From NCBI GenBank assembly GCA_945867815.1, contig CAMBIX010000003.1, positions 1 through 64,000 on the forward strand: a DNA stretch of 64,000 nt, written 5' to 3'. Shown here piece after piece: positions 44,455 through 53,456 of the stretch (position 1 is its first letter; each line of letters begins with the position of its first letter). The notes under the pieces are model-generated. The model had not been told where the DNA came from. It saw only the letters and a program-made list of their open reading frames with translations, and ran no database searches. A program made the translations under genes and the position numbers. The stretch is from an uncultured Veillonellaceae bacterium. Lineage in GTDB: Bacteria > Bacillota > Negativicutes > Veillonellales > Veillonellaceae.

Positions 44455-45642
44455 TTAGACTTCCTTTTTACTAGAAAACGCCTGTAATCCTTCAGATAAA
44501 ACATCCGCTACCTGCGCAAGTTCCTCTTCTGTATGTGCCGCCGTTACCGTTAAGCGTAACCGGCTTTGTCCTTCAGGCACCGTTGGCGGTCGAATAGCTG
44601 ATAGCAATATACCTCTATCATACATATAATCCGCTAACTGCAAGGCTCGTTCATTACTACCAACCAAAATAGGAAAAATAGGACTCTCTGTCTGGCAGGC
44701 AATGCCCCTATTATGTAAAAGTTTTTCCATAAACACTTGATTACGTACTAACCGTTTCTGCACCTCTGGATGTTCTTTCAACTCAATTAAAGCTCCCAAG
44801 GCAGCCCCTATCGTTGCTGGACTTAAGGCTGTAGAAAAAATAAAACTACGCGCCTTATTCACTAAATAATCACGAAACTTCTGCGAGGTCGCTACAAAAC
44901 CGCCTTCCGATGCTAATGCCTTACTTAATGTACCAACTTGTAGGTCCACACGTTTCTGGCAATTAAATGCATGAGCCGTACCTCGACCGCCTGCAATCAC
45001 CCCTGTCGCATGAGCATCATCAATCATAACCAAGGCATTATACTTACCTGCCAAATCACAGATGTCTGAAACCGGTGCCAAATCACCGTCCATACTAAAG
45101 ACTCCATCAGATACAATTAACTTAGGTACCTCTACCGGAACCTCTTCCAGCAAACGTTCTAGCTGACCCATATCTTTATGGGCAAAGACCCTTGTTGTCC
45201 CTCGACTTAACCGACAGCCATCAATAATCGACGCATGATTTAAGGCATCGCTAAAAATATAGCCCTCTTTGCCTATTAAAGAACTAATAATACCTACATT
45301 GGCCATATAGCCTGTATTAAAGACAAGAGCCGCTTCCGTTCCCTTAAAATCAGCTAAGGCCGCTTCCAACTCCTCATATAAAGGATTATTCCCTGATGTC
45401 AACCGAGCACCACCAGCCCCTGTCCCGTATTGATGAATCGCCTGTATGGCTGATTCTTGTACATGCAAGCAGTCTGTTAAACCCAAATAATTGTTAGAAT
45501 TCATTACCAAATACGGCTTACCCTCTATCGCTACATGCGTACTATCAATGGGGCGCTGCGAGCGAATGTGACGAAACCCTTTTGCCGCCTTAATACGAGT
45601 CAATTCCGTCTCAATTAACTGCTTTTCCTCTCCCGCTAACAT
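44455..45642 (-). CDS. bioF: 8-amino-7-oxononanoate synthase
   Basis: 395 residues. PLP enzyme joining pimeloyl thioester and alanine. NSNNYLGLTD, YGTGAGGARLTSGNNPLYEELE, the DDAHATGV pair and the PLP lysine in GTLSKALASEGGF are intact. It is separated from bioD by two copies of the structured repeat (about 290 bp). Confidence 0.95.
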   Translation of the reverse strand: MLAGEEKQLIETELTRIKAAKGFRHIRSQRPIDSTHVAIEGKPYLVMNSNNYLGLTDCLHVQESAIQAIHQYGTGAGGARLTSGNNPLYEELEAALADFKGTEAALVFNTGYMANVGIISSLIGKEGYIFSDALNHASIIDGCRLSRGTTRVFAHKDMGQLERLLEEVPVEVPKLIVSDGVFSMDGDLAPVSDICDLAGKYNALVMIDDAHATGVIAGGRGTAHAFNCQKRVDLQVGTLSKALASEGGFVATSQKFRDYLVNKARSFIFSTALSPATIGAALGALIELKEHPEVQKRLVRNQVFMEKLLHNRGIACQTESPIFPILVGSNERALQLADYMYDRGILLSAIRPPTVPEGQSRLRLTVTAAHTEEELAQVADVLSEGLQAFSSKKEV

Positions 45643-45686
45643 ACAAGTCTCCTTTTATAAACTATTATCTGCTCTTAAGCCCTATA

Positions 45687-45795
45687 TCACGAAGCGCCTA
45701 CTGTCTCTTCAATACGCATAAACCCTTAGGATAATTTTGATAACTTTAAGCGCAACAAAAACGGCGTCTTTAAAACTCATTAGGTACTTCCATAC
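45687..45795. repeat. Structured intergenic repeat, copy 3a
   Basis: TCACGAAGCGCCTA at the left end and TTAGGTACTTCCATAC at the right, pairing as arms with one G-T and one mismatch. It sits inside the biotin operon between bioD and bioF. Confidence 0.7.
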
Positions 45796-45825
45796 TTAGT
45801 TTGAGATATAGGTTTTAGCTCTATA

Positions 45826-45923
45826 TCATGAAGCGCCTTTCTCTTATTTAAGGACTTACATGCTTCTCCTAGGCGGCTACGCTAGTCAGGAGCCCGAGAA
45901 AATCTACAAGGTGCTTTCGTACC
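45826..45923. repeat. Structured intergenic repeat, copy 3b
   Basis: TCATGAAGCGCCTT to AAGGTGCTTTCGTACC; arms pair with one bulge and a G-T pair. An inner hairpin TTCTCCT...AGGAGCCCGAGAA lies between. It is the second of two consecutive copies between bioD and bioF. Confidence 0.7.
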
Positions 45924-45935
45924 CTATCTCAAAGC

Positions 45936-46604
45936 CTATTCAAACATAGCCTTTAAGACCTCAATATCCGCCGAAAGCTCCGTAGCTCCTTGCGACACCT
46001 TTGCAGCAATAGGCACGCCCGCCATCTTCGTAATCATAAGTGCATTATCCACTTCCATAGGATTCCCCAACCAGTGATTCAAAATTACACCCTTTACTTC
46101 TATACCTAGAGACCGAGCATAAGCAACTGTCGTAACTACTGCATTAATGGTCCCTAGACCTGCTTCTGCTACAATCAAAACACTAAGTTCTAACATTTTT
46201 ATAAGATCCGTCAAGTATAAATCTTGTGTATCATCAATTCGAATCGGGCAAACAATGCCGCCACTGCCTTCCATAAGAACATAGTCATATCTAGCCGCTA
46301 CTTTTTTATAACCTTCTTGAATAACCTCTTTATCAATCGGCCGTCCTTCCCAACGGGCGGCTAAATGAGGCGATACTGCGTTTTTATATAAATAAGACAA
46401 TAATAATTCATCATCTTCTTCCAGTCCTGCTATCTGTTTAACATAACCAGCATCGCTATTCTTTATAGAATCAGCCCCACTAAGTGCGGCCTTATAATAA
46501 CCAACAGATAACCCACTATCTTTTAACTTTTTAGCCAATAAAGCCGTCACATATGTCTTACCTATATCAGTACCTGTACCAGTAATAAATAAGCCCTTTC
46601 CCAT
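45936..46604 (-). CDS. bioD: Dethiobiotin synthetase
   Basis: 222 residues from ATG 46604 (AGAGGTG box; the in-frame GTG at 46613 is part of it). P-loop variant TGTGTDIGKTYVTA near residue 8, YKAALSG with the carbamate-site Lys, MEGSGGIVCPI and VAEAGLGTINAV are present. Closes the ureido ring of biotin using CO2 and ATP. Confidence 0.94.
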   Translation of the reverse strand: MGKGLFITGTGTDIGKTYVTALLAKKLKDSGLSVGYYKAALSGADSIKNSDAGYVKQIAGLEEDDELLLSYLYKNAVSPHLAARWEGRPIDKEVIQEGYKKVAARYDYVLMEGSGGIVCPIRIDDTQDLYLTDLIKMLELSVLIVAEAGLGTINAVVTTVAYARSLGIEVKGVILNHWLGNPMEVDNALMITKMAGVPIAAKVSQGATELSADIEVLKAMFE

Positions 46605-46637
46605 CAATACCACCTCTATATCAATATGATCTTTAAC

Positions 46638-47417
46638 TTAACCGTTTGTTACTAACACCGGCTGCTCTTCTAAATAGACCTTTAAGGCTCCTACATCGGT
46701 CTCCGGTTCTACAAAGAAGACGCGGCCACCTACAGGGCTACCAAACTCTTTTAATCGACTAATCCGATGATAAGTCTGTCCATACGACACGTAACCAGTT
46801 ATATAATCTGGATCATCAGATAAACAAAGCTCACCTAGAACTCCTTTAGCTGACAACACTTTAGAGGCCAACACCAAAGCTTCTCGTATATGTTCCCCCT
46901 TATAGTGATGAGCTTCTAGCCAAAACTCCATATCCTTCGGATTAGCAAAACCCATACGAGATACACGTACACCTCGGTCGCCTGTATTATCAAGACGGTC
47001 TCCTGTAAAAGCATCTAATAGAGCTGCGCCCCGCATTTTTCCACCAGCTGTCAAAATCGTTTCCCATGCCTTCTTTACTACCTTCCGAGGCAAATGTATT
47101 TCCTTATGAAGAAGTTTATAAATCTTCGTGTGTCCCTCTTCAATAGAGGCCACATCAGTCGCCTTTATAGCTAATAAAGGAATCCGTTGAATGGATTCTT
47201 GTGGAATTTTATCTATAGTAATTCGTATAAAATCAGCTGTTCCCTTAGGATGGCTCAAGGCTCTTCTTACCAAAGCCTGTGCTTCTAAAGCCAGTTCCTC
47301 TTTCGTCAACAAGCGTTCCGCCCCTGATATATGTCGGCCACCCCTTTCATGAGGTCCACCTTCAGCTGCTCGCATGCGGATACTATATAAATCATTCTGA
47401 GACCTTAGTAAATCCAT
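46638..47417 (-). CDS. bioW: 6-carboxyhexanoate-CoA ligase (pimeloyl-CoA synthetase)
   Basis: 259 residues. Makes pimeloyl-CoA from free pimelate. The start resembles Bacillus BioW (LYSIRMRAAEGGPHERGGRH then ISGAERLL), with DRLDNTGDRGVRVSRMG downstream. ATG follows the bioA stop within a few bases. Its presence shows the pimelate route rather than BioC/BioH. Confidence 0.94.
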   Translation of the reverse strand: MDLLRSQNDLYSIRMRAAEGGPHERGGRHISGAERLLTKEELALEAQALVRRALSHPKGTADFIRITIDKIPQESIQRIPLLAIKATDVASIEEGHTKIYKLLHKEIHLPRKVVKKAWETILTAGGKMRGAALLDAFTGDRLDNTGDRGVRVSRMGFANPKDMEFWLEAHHYKGEHIREALVLASKVLSAKGVLGELCLSDDPDYITGYVSYGQTYHRISRLKEFGSPVGGRVFFVEPETDVGALKVYLEEQPVLVTNG

Positions 47418-48773
47418 TTAACCTAGCACATCCTTCATAGCTTTCTGCATCCGTTCAATCGCCTGTCGATACGTATCCTTCGTTGTTGTTAGTGGTGCAT
47501 TAAAATACAATACGTCACCTAAGGGTCTAAGCAAAAGCCCATAATCTAAGGCCCGTTTATAAATAGCGTACCCCGTCCGTTTCGACGGATCAAACGGCTG
47601 TTTTGTCTCCCTATTAGCTACTAATTCAATGGCATTAATAAGGCCTATATGACGAATTTCTCCTACATGTTTATGACCACCAACGGCTTCTTCTAAGGTT
47701 TCATGCAACCACAGAGCTCGTTTATTAGCTTTTTCCAGCATCTTATCTTCACGCATAATTTTTTGTACGGCTAAGGCCGCTACACATCCTAGCGGGTTGC
47801 CTGCATAGGTATGACTATGTACAAAAGCCTTGTGTTCTAAGTAGTCCGCATAAAAAGCATCATATATCTGCTGCGTCGTAATCGTAATCGACATAGGTAA
47901 ATAACCGCCAGTAAGCCCTTTAGACACGGTCATAATATCTGGGGATACCTGCGTATGATTAAAGGCAAACATCTTCCCAGTCCGGCCAAATCCCGTAGCA
48001 ATTTCATCAGCTATTAAGAGAACCCCATAAGCATCACAAAGATGACGCAGTTTTTCCAAATATAGAGCTGGATAGATACGCATCCCCGCACTACCTTGCA
48101 AGAGTGGCTCTACTATAATGGCTACCGTATCATGGCCATCTCTTTCAAAAGCCTTTTCTGCCTGTTCAAAACACTGACACTGGCAAGATTCTCTCGTCAA
48201 TCCATAAGGACACCGATAACAATCCGGTGCTTCAATATGTATAGTCGATTTCATTAGCATAGGCTGATACATTTCAGCAAATAAATCGAGACTACCCACC
48301 GATAAAGCGCCAATAGTTTCTCCATGATACGATCCTGTCAGGCACATAAACTTAGTCCGTTGAGCCTGTCCAATCTGATGTTGGTACTGAAAGGCCATTT
48401 TAAGACCCGCTTCGACTGCACCCGATCCATTATCATTAAAATGGAATTTTGTTAACCCCTTTGGCAAAATCTTTATTAATTCGTCACACAAGCGAATGGC
48501 TGGCTTATGACTTAAGTTAGCAAAAATTACATGTTCTAATACCTCTAATTGCTTTTCTATAGCCTTAGATATGACTGGATTACAATGTCCCAATAAATTA
48601 GCCCACCAAGAACTAACAATATCTATATATTCTTTGCCATCAATATCATAGAGGTAGGAACCTTTACCGTGGTCAATAACAATCGGCGGTAAACTTTCAT
48701 AATCCTTCATTTGTGAACACGGATGCCAAATATGTGCCAAATCCTCTGCTACCCACTCTTGTGTTGTCTTCAT
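47418..48773 (-). CDS. bioA: Adenosylmethionine-8-amino-7-oxononanoate aminotransferase
   Basis: 451 residues from ATG 48773 (GGAG box). Class III PLP aminotransferase: IWHPCSQMKDYES, SSWWANLLGH, GSYHGETIGALSVG, IADEIATGFGRTGKMFAFN and the PLP Lys in MTVSKGLTGGYLPM. First gene of the bioA-bioW-bioD-bioF set, controlled by the BirA-like sites upstream. Confidence 0.95.
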   Translation of the reverse strand: MKTTQEWVAEDLAHIWHPCSQMKDYESLPPIVIDHGKGSYLYDIDGKEYIDIVSSWWANLLGHCNPVISKAIEKQLEVLEHVIFANLSHKPAIRLCDELIKILPKGLTKFHFNDNGSGAVEAGLKMAFQYQHQIGQAQRTKFMCLTGSYHGETIGALSVGSLDLFAEMYQPMLMKSTIHIEAPDCYRCPYGLTRESCQCQCFEQAEKAFERDGHDTVAIIVEPLLQGSAGMRIYPALYLEKLRHLCDAYGVLLIADEIATGFGRTGKMFAFNHTQVSPDIMTVSKGLTGGYLPMSITITTQQIYDAFYADYLEHKAFVHSHTYAGNPLGCVAALAVQKIMREDKMLEKANKRALWLHETLEEAVGGHKHVGEIRHIGLINAIELVANRETKQPFDPSKRTGYAIYKRALDYGLLLRPLGDVLYFNAPLTTTKDTYRQAIERMQKAMKDVLG

Positions 48774-48881
48774 CAAATCACTCCTGCTACTTATTAATAA
48801 TTAAGATTTCATACGTAATAACTAATACTCAACACCTAATAACTAAACTTTGCCTATCAATCGTTAATCGTTAATTATTAA

Positions 48882-48978
48882 TTGTTAACTCTAAATCATT
48901 GTTATTCGTTTACAATATACTTGTATTTAATCACCAGCGAGAGGTATTGTCAATATAATTATTTTTATCAGTTTACAA
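48882..48978 (-). promoter_or_regulatory. bio operon promoter flanked by two BirA-like operators
   Basis: TTGACA at 48953-48948, 17-base spacer, TTAAAT at 48930-48925. Just downstream is TTGTTAACT-N16-CGTTTACAA (48882-48915), matching the TTGTWAACC-N16-GGTTWACAA pattern bound by biotin-loaded BirA. A second, weaker box (TTGTCAATA-N14-AGTTTACAA, 48947-48978) overlaps the -35. Confidence 0.8.
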
Positions 48979-49544
48979 TATCTTTTATACCTACTTTGTA
49001 CTTTTCTAGTTCCAGCTACACGTACAAGCAATTGTTTCCCTCGTGCCATGGATTCTCTTAATTCATAGCATACATAAACTCTCTTAATTCATAGCACCTA
49101 TAAATTCTCTTAATTCACGACGACTTATTTTATATCTATCAATTGCTCCCTATTCGATACAATGAACTACCCATGAGGACTCCTACTACTAATGATTATC
49201 CTCGCCTAACAATTTCTCTTATATGCTCCCTATAAAAACCATTTTCTAGACGAGCTCGCCCATTTACTATATAATGAGCTTAAGATATATGTATAGTAAA
49301 CATTATTAAAACAACTCTTAGTAATAGTTAGCTGTAAGTATTAATTTCTTGCCTTTTTATTTCAAAAATGAATCGGCTAATCTATCATATGATTCAAGTA
49401 TCTATCTAAGGTGATAAACTCACTTGTAGACAGTTCGCTAGCCCTGCCTTAGGCCAATGGCTAAACCTCTCATCGTATATTACCTAGCGTTGTATCGTTA
49501 TTTTGTTGTATTGTTATATAGTTGTAATTTTTAAGGAGGTTCCC
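48979..49544. other. Gene-free stretch between the divergent biotin and DASS genes
   Basis: About 560 bp with no convincing gene. It contains a three-unit 26-bp tandem repeat (49055-49122) and should include the promoter of the transporter gene, for which no clear -35/-10 pair stands out. Confidence 0.6.
49055..49122. repeat. Tandem repeat, unit 26 bp, about 2.6 copies
   Basis: Units start CTCTTAATTCATAGCA at 49055 and 49081, with a third partial unit (CTCTTAATTCACGACG) at 49107. Units 1 and 2 differ at few positions. Non-coding. Confidence 0.85.
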
Positions 49545-51029
49545 ATGACAACACCTGTTGCTCAACCCAATCGAACCTGGCTGCAAAATGCCGGCCTCAT
49601 TGGTGGCTTTCTTCTCTTAGCCATCATTCTTTTCTTACCAACACCTGCTACGCTATCAACCGCTGGTCACCGTATGATTGCCATCCTCTTCTTTTCTATT
49701 GTTATCTGGATGACATCAGCCGTTTCTTATCCAGTTAGTGCCACCATTATCACCGCCATGACCGCCCTCTCCCTAGGGTTAGCACCTGATATGGCGCACC
49801 CAGATAAACTATTAGGTACTTCTAGTGCCTTAAAAATCGCCTTATCTGGTTACGCGACTCCAGCTTGGGCACTTGTAGCTGCCGCTATGTTTATCTCCGT
49901 AGCTATGATGAAAACTGGCCTTGATAAGCGCATTGCTATGCTGGTTCTTTCCCGAGTAGGTACCAAAATATCTTCTATCTATTTAGGCATTATCGTTACT
50001 GGCTTCATTCTTGCCTTTTTTGTACCTAGTGCGACGGCAAGACTTGCTTGTCTAGTGCCAATTATTCTTGGTATTACCGAAAGTCTAGGTATTAATAAAA
50101 AGAGCCGCTTAGCCGTTCTTCTCATGGTTGGAGCCACTCAGGCCGATACCTTATGGAATATCATGGTACAAACAGCCGCTGCTCAAAACCTAATTACCGT
50201 TGGCTTCATTAATACCCAACTGCATACACAAATTCCGTGGTTCACTTGGTTACTCGCTGCCGCTCCTTTTTCTCTCATTATGGTTGTTATCTATTTTTTC
50301 CTCTCCATGTACCTCTTAAAACCAGAAAAACTAGATATGACAAACGGTCTTGAACGTATCAAACAACTTCGTAAAGAAATGGGGCCTATGAGTCTTGATG
50401 AAAAGAAGCTATTAATCATCTCCATCCTATTACTCTTTACTTGGGCTACTGGTGGTAAACTTCACCATATTGATACATCTACCTCAACCATTGTAGCTAT
50501 CGCCCTCTTTTTAACACCTAAAATTGGTATTATGGACTGGAAATACGCCCAACCTCGTATTGGCTGGGGGGCTATCGTTATGTTTGGTGCGGGCATCAGC
50601 CTAGGTACCGCTCTATTGCAAACCAAAGCCGCTGTATGGCTGGCTACCATCTTTATTAATGCCTTCTCCTTAATGGATGCAGCCTTTCTAGGCCTTATGG
50701 CCATTATGTCCCTCTTCCTCATCTTAATCCATCTAGGCTTTGCTTCCGCTACGGCATTAGCTTCCGCTATGATTCCTATCATAATATCCATTTTGCAAAA
50801 AGTGCAAATTCCAGGTGTTGATATCGCGATGGCAACCATGCTCTTCCAATTCGCTGTTTGCTTCGGCTTCATCTTGCCTGTTAACTCCCCTCAAGGTATG
50901 GTGGCCTACGGGACAGATACCTTTGAGGTAAAAGACTTCATCAAAACTGGCGTTCCTATTACTATTATTGGATATGCTATGCTAATCCTCTTGGCCGCTA
51001 CCTACTGGCATTGGATTGGTATTGTATAA
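49545..51029 (+). CDS. DASS-family (SLC13-type) divalent anion/Na+ symporter
   Basis: 494 residues from ATG 49545 with AAGGAGG box; a 14-codon upstream extension has no signal. About 12 helices. The family's two Ser-Asn-type motifs appear as FVPSATARLACLVP and ILPVNSPQGMVAYG. Probable substrates are dicarboxylates such as succinate, malate or tartrate. Malic enzyme lies 310 bp downstream on the opposite strand, consistent with dicarboxylate use (inference). Confidence 0.88.
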   Translation: MTTPVAQPNRTWLQNAGLIGGFLLLAIILFLPTPATLSTAGHRMIAILFFSIVIWMTSAVSYPVSATIITAMTALSLGLAPDMAHPDKLLGTSSALKIALSGYATPAWALVAAAMFISVAMMKTGLDKRIAMLVLSRVGTKISSIYLGIIVTGFILAFFVPSATARLACLVPIILGITESLGINKKSRLAVLLMVGATQADTLWNIMVQTAAAQNLITVGFINTQLHTQIPWFTWLLAAAPFSLIMVVIYFFLSMYLLKPEKLDMTNGLERIKQLRKEMGPMSLDEKKLLIISILLLFTWATGGKLHHIDTSTSTIVAIALFLTPKIGIMDWKYAQPRIGWGAIVMFGAGISLGTALLQTKAAVWLATIFINAFSLMDAAFLGLMAIMSLFLILIHLGFASATALASAMIPIIISILQKVQIPGVDIAMATMLFQFAVCFGFILPVNSPQGMVAYGTDTFEVKDFIKTGVPITIIGYAMLILLAATYWHWIGIV

Positions 51030-51080
51030 ATTTTTCTTGCTTTTCTCGAACCAATAGGCTATAATTATCTCGTTACATAT

Positions 51081-51156
51081 GCCGGTATAGCTCAGCTGGT
51101 AGAGCATCTCATTCGTAATGAGAGGGTCGTTGGTTCGAGTCCAATTATCGGCTCCA
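51081..51156 (+). tRNA. tRNA-Thr, anticodon CGU
   Basis: Full cloverleaf: acceptor GCCGGTA/TATCGGC (one G-T pair), D arm GCTC-AGCTGGTAG-AGC, anticodon arm TCTCA-TTCGTAA-TGAGA with CGT at 51114-51116, T arm GTTGG-TTCGAGT-CCAAT (one G-T pair) and encoded CCA. It reads ACG codons. Confidence 0.96.
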
Positions 51157-51212
51157 AAAAATAAAAAGGAAGGGTCTGGAATAAAATTCCAGACCCTTCC
51201 TTTTTATTTTTT
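51156..51212. terminator. 26-bp perfect bidirectional terminator
   Basis: Arms 51156-51181 and 51187-51212 are exact reverse complements (core GGAAGGGTCTGGAA) with A-rich and T-rich ends and a 5-base loop. It serves the tRNA on the plus strand and the malic enzyme on the minus strand. Confidence 0.95.
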
Positions 51213-51223
51213 ATTTCATCTAA

Positions 51224-51310
51224 GTTACGAAGTGCCTGACGTCTCTTACGAGCGACTTACGAGCGAAGCGAAGAACGGAATCTCGGAAGACCGTCAGGTG
51301 CTTCCGTTCC
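51224..51310. repeat. Structured intergenic repeat, copy 4
   Basis: GTTACGAAGTGCCTGACG to CGTCAGGTGCTTCCGTTCC. The 13-base arms GAAGTGCCTGACG and CGTCAGGTGCTTC pair completely when two G-T pairs are allowed. The centre GAGCGAAGCGAAGAACGGA matches the copy at 25034. Confidence 0.8.
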
Positions 51311-51339
51311 CCGAAACTAACCTAAGCAATTAACGCCCT

Positions 51340-52530
51340 TTAGTCCAACGTCTTCTTACGAGCCACGCCCGTCTTAATAGCCGTTTCTGCAACCGCCTTA
51401 GCTACTGCTACTGGTACCCGTTCATCAAAAGCATCAGCCACTACATAATCTTCACGCAAATCTTCATCACTAATCAAATTAGACAAAGCATCAGCTGCAG
51501 CCAACTTCATTTCATCATTAATCTGTGTTGCATGCACATCAATAGCGCCACGGAAAATACCTGGGAACACATTAACATTGTTAATCTGGTTAGGTGCATC
51601 ACTACGACCCGTCCCCATAACACGTACACCTAGAGCCTTAGCATCATCATACATAATTTCTGGCACTGGATTAGCCATAGCAAAGACAATGCTGTCTTTA
51701 GCAAGACCTTTAATAATATCAGGTGTAAAAGCATTAGCAGCTGATACACCTAATAATACATCAGCGCCCTTAGCCACTTCTGCTAAGGTTCCTGTCTTAT
51801 CTTCTTGCCCAAATAATTTAATCAATTCAGCCTGTAAGGAATCAAGACGTTTATAGTTCTTGTTTAATACACCAGAACTTACCATTAAGGTAATATCACG
51901 AGCACCGGCTAAGTATAACAAACGAGCCATATTAGCACCAGCAGCGCCCGACCCATTAATAACGATCTTAACCTTAGCTAAATCTTTCTTTACAAAACGA
52001 AGAGCTGCTTTTACACCAGCTAAGCAAGCAATAGCTGTCCCATGTTGGTCATCATGGAATACAGGAATTTCCAATTCTTCTTTTAGGCGTTTTTCAATTT
52101 CATAACACTTAGGCGAAGAAATATCTTCCAAGTTGATTCCGGCAAAGTTCTTCTGCACTAATTTTACTGTATGAATAAATTCTTCTGGATCCTTTGTATC
52201 AAGTACCAATGGAATGCAGTCTACATTACCAAAACGTTTAAACAATAAGGATTTGCCTTCCATAACAGGAAGCGCAGCTACTGCCCCAATATCACCTAAG
52301 CCAAGTACTCGCGTGCCATCAGAGATAACAGCTACCATGTTACTACGGCAGGTTAATTCAAAAGATTCTTCTGGATTTTTCTTAATACGTAAGCAAGGTT
52401 CTGCCACACCTGGTGTATAAGCAACCGATAAATCGTGACCGTCTTTTAATGGATATTTAGTACCCATCGTCAAAAAACCACCAAGTTCTCTTTTCTTTTC
52501 AACTGCTTCTTCAAATACATCCTTAGCCAT
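51340..52530 (-). CDS. Malic enzyme (malate dehydrogenase, oxaloacetate-decarboxylating)
   Basis: 396 residues, the short bacterial form, from ATG 52530 (GGAGGA box). Converts malate to pyruvate and CO2 with NAD(P). SVAYTPGVAEPCLRI, MEGKSLLFKRFGNVD, FHDDQHGTAIACLAG and the Rossmann NGSGAAGANMARLLYLAGA are all present. No C-terminal phosphotransacetylase-like domain. It starts 13 bp after speD. Cofactor choice is not certain. Confidence 0.94.
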   Translation of the reverse strand: MAKDVFEEAVEKKRELGGFLTMGTKYPLKDGHDLSVAYTPGVAEPCLRIKKNPEESFELTCRSNMVAVISDGTRVLGLGDIGAVAALPVMEGKSLLFKRFGNVDCIPLVLDTKDPEEFIHTVKLVQKNFAGINLEDISSPKCYEIEKRLKEELEIPVFHDDQHGTAIACLAGVKAALRFVKKDLAKVKIVINGSGAAGANMARLLYLAGARDITLMVSSGVLNKNYKRLDSLQAELIKLFGQEDKTGTLAEVAKGADVLLGVSAANAFTPDIIKGLAKDSIVFAMANPVPEIMYDDAKALGVRVMGTGRSDAPNQINNVNVFPGIFRGAIDVHATQINDEMKLAAADALSNLISDEDLREDYVVADAFDERVPVAVAKAVAETAIKTGVARKKTLD

Positions 52531-52543
52531 AAAAATGTCCTCC

Positions 52544-53323
52544 TCACTTAATGGACGGCAAATTGCGCCCATAAAAAATTTCTAACATTTCTTGCCGTAA
52601 TTGCTGTCGAATATGTTTGCGTTCCTTCGGTGATAATTCATCCTCCGTCACCCCAAACAAATAATTATTCAGGTCAAACTCTTTCAACATCATCTTCGTA
52701 TGGAAAATATTTTCCTGATATACATTAACATCAATCATATCGTATCGATTTTTAGTCTTAGTATTAATATAATTTTGAATCGAATTGATACGGTGATCGA
52801 TGTATATCTTCTTACCATTAATATCCCGAGTAAAACCACGTACCCGGTAATCCAAACTCAAAATATCAGAATCAAAACAACCAATCAAGTAATTCAGCGC
52901 ATTTAACGGTGATATTTGCCCACAAGTAGATACATCAATATCAGCCCTAAACGTACTAATCCCTTTATAAGGATGACTTTCTGGATAGGTATGCACTGTT
53001 AAATGACTCTTATCCAAATGGCAGACAACATCTTTCTTTTCCACCTCTTCTTCTGAGATTAAAATGGTAACGCTGGCTCCCTGTGGATCATAGTCTTGCT
53101 TAGCCACATTTAATATATTGGCCCCAATAATATGAGATACTTCTGTCAATATATCCGTTAAGCGACTAGCATTATAAACTTCATCAATATACTCAATATA
53201 CTGGCGTTTTTCTTCTTCTGTACGGGTATAGCAAATATCATAAATATTAAAACTCAAGGTCTTTGTCAAATTGTTAAACCCATAAAGTTTCATTTTCTTA
53301 ATAGGTTTTACTGGTTTTTCCAT
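52544..53323 (-). CDS. speD: S-adenosylmethionine decarboxylase proenzyme
   Basis: 259 residues, the Escherichia-type SpeD rather than the shorter Bacillus SpeH. It aligns along its length: [59 protein letters not shown] and [20 protein letters not shown]. The self-processing serine that becomes the pyruvoyl group is in [18 protein letters not shown]. Makes decarboxylated SAM for spermidine; no speE is in the window. Start could be ATG 53323 or a later Met at residue 11. Confidence 0.95.
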   Translation of the reverse strand: MEKPVKPIKKMKLYGFNNLTKTLSFNIYDICYTRTEEEKRQYIEYIDEVYNASRLTDILTEVSHIIGANILNVAKQDYDPQGASVTILISEEEVEKKDVVCHLDKSHLTVHTYPESHPYKGISTFRADIDVSTCGQISPLNALNYLIGCFDSDILSLDYRVRGFTRDINGKKIYIDHRINSIQNYINTKTKNRYDMIDVNVYQENIFHTKMMLKEFDLNNYLFGVTEDELSPKERKHIRQQLRQEMLEIFYGRNLPSIK

Positions 53324-53456
53324 CAATGTGTATGCCTTTCTTTATACACTCGCATAATTACTATTACTATCTTTTATACTTTATTTACGCTTTTATTGTA
53401 GCCAAGACAAACAAGGCTTGTCAATAATGATTATGTATTAAGAATCTAGCTTTCTA

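Noticed and set aside
49055-49122. CRISPR-like array
   Set aside because: The units are 26 bp and contiguous, without spacers, and there are no cas genes in the window.
51118-51333. Plus-strand open frame overlapping the tRNA
   Set aside because: It covers tRNA, terminator and repeat sequence; no coding signal.
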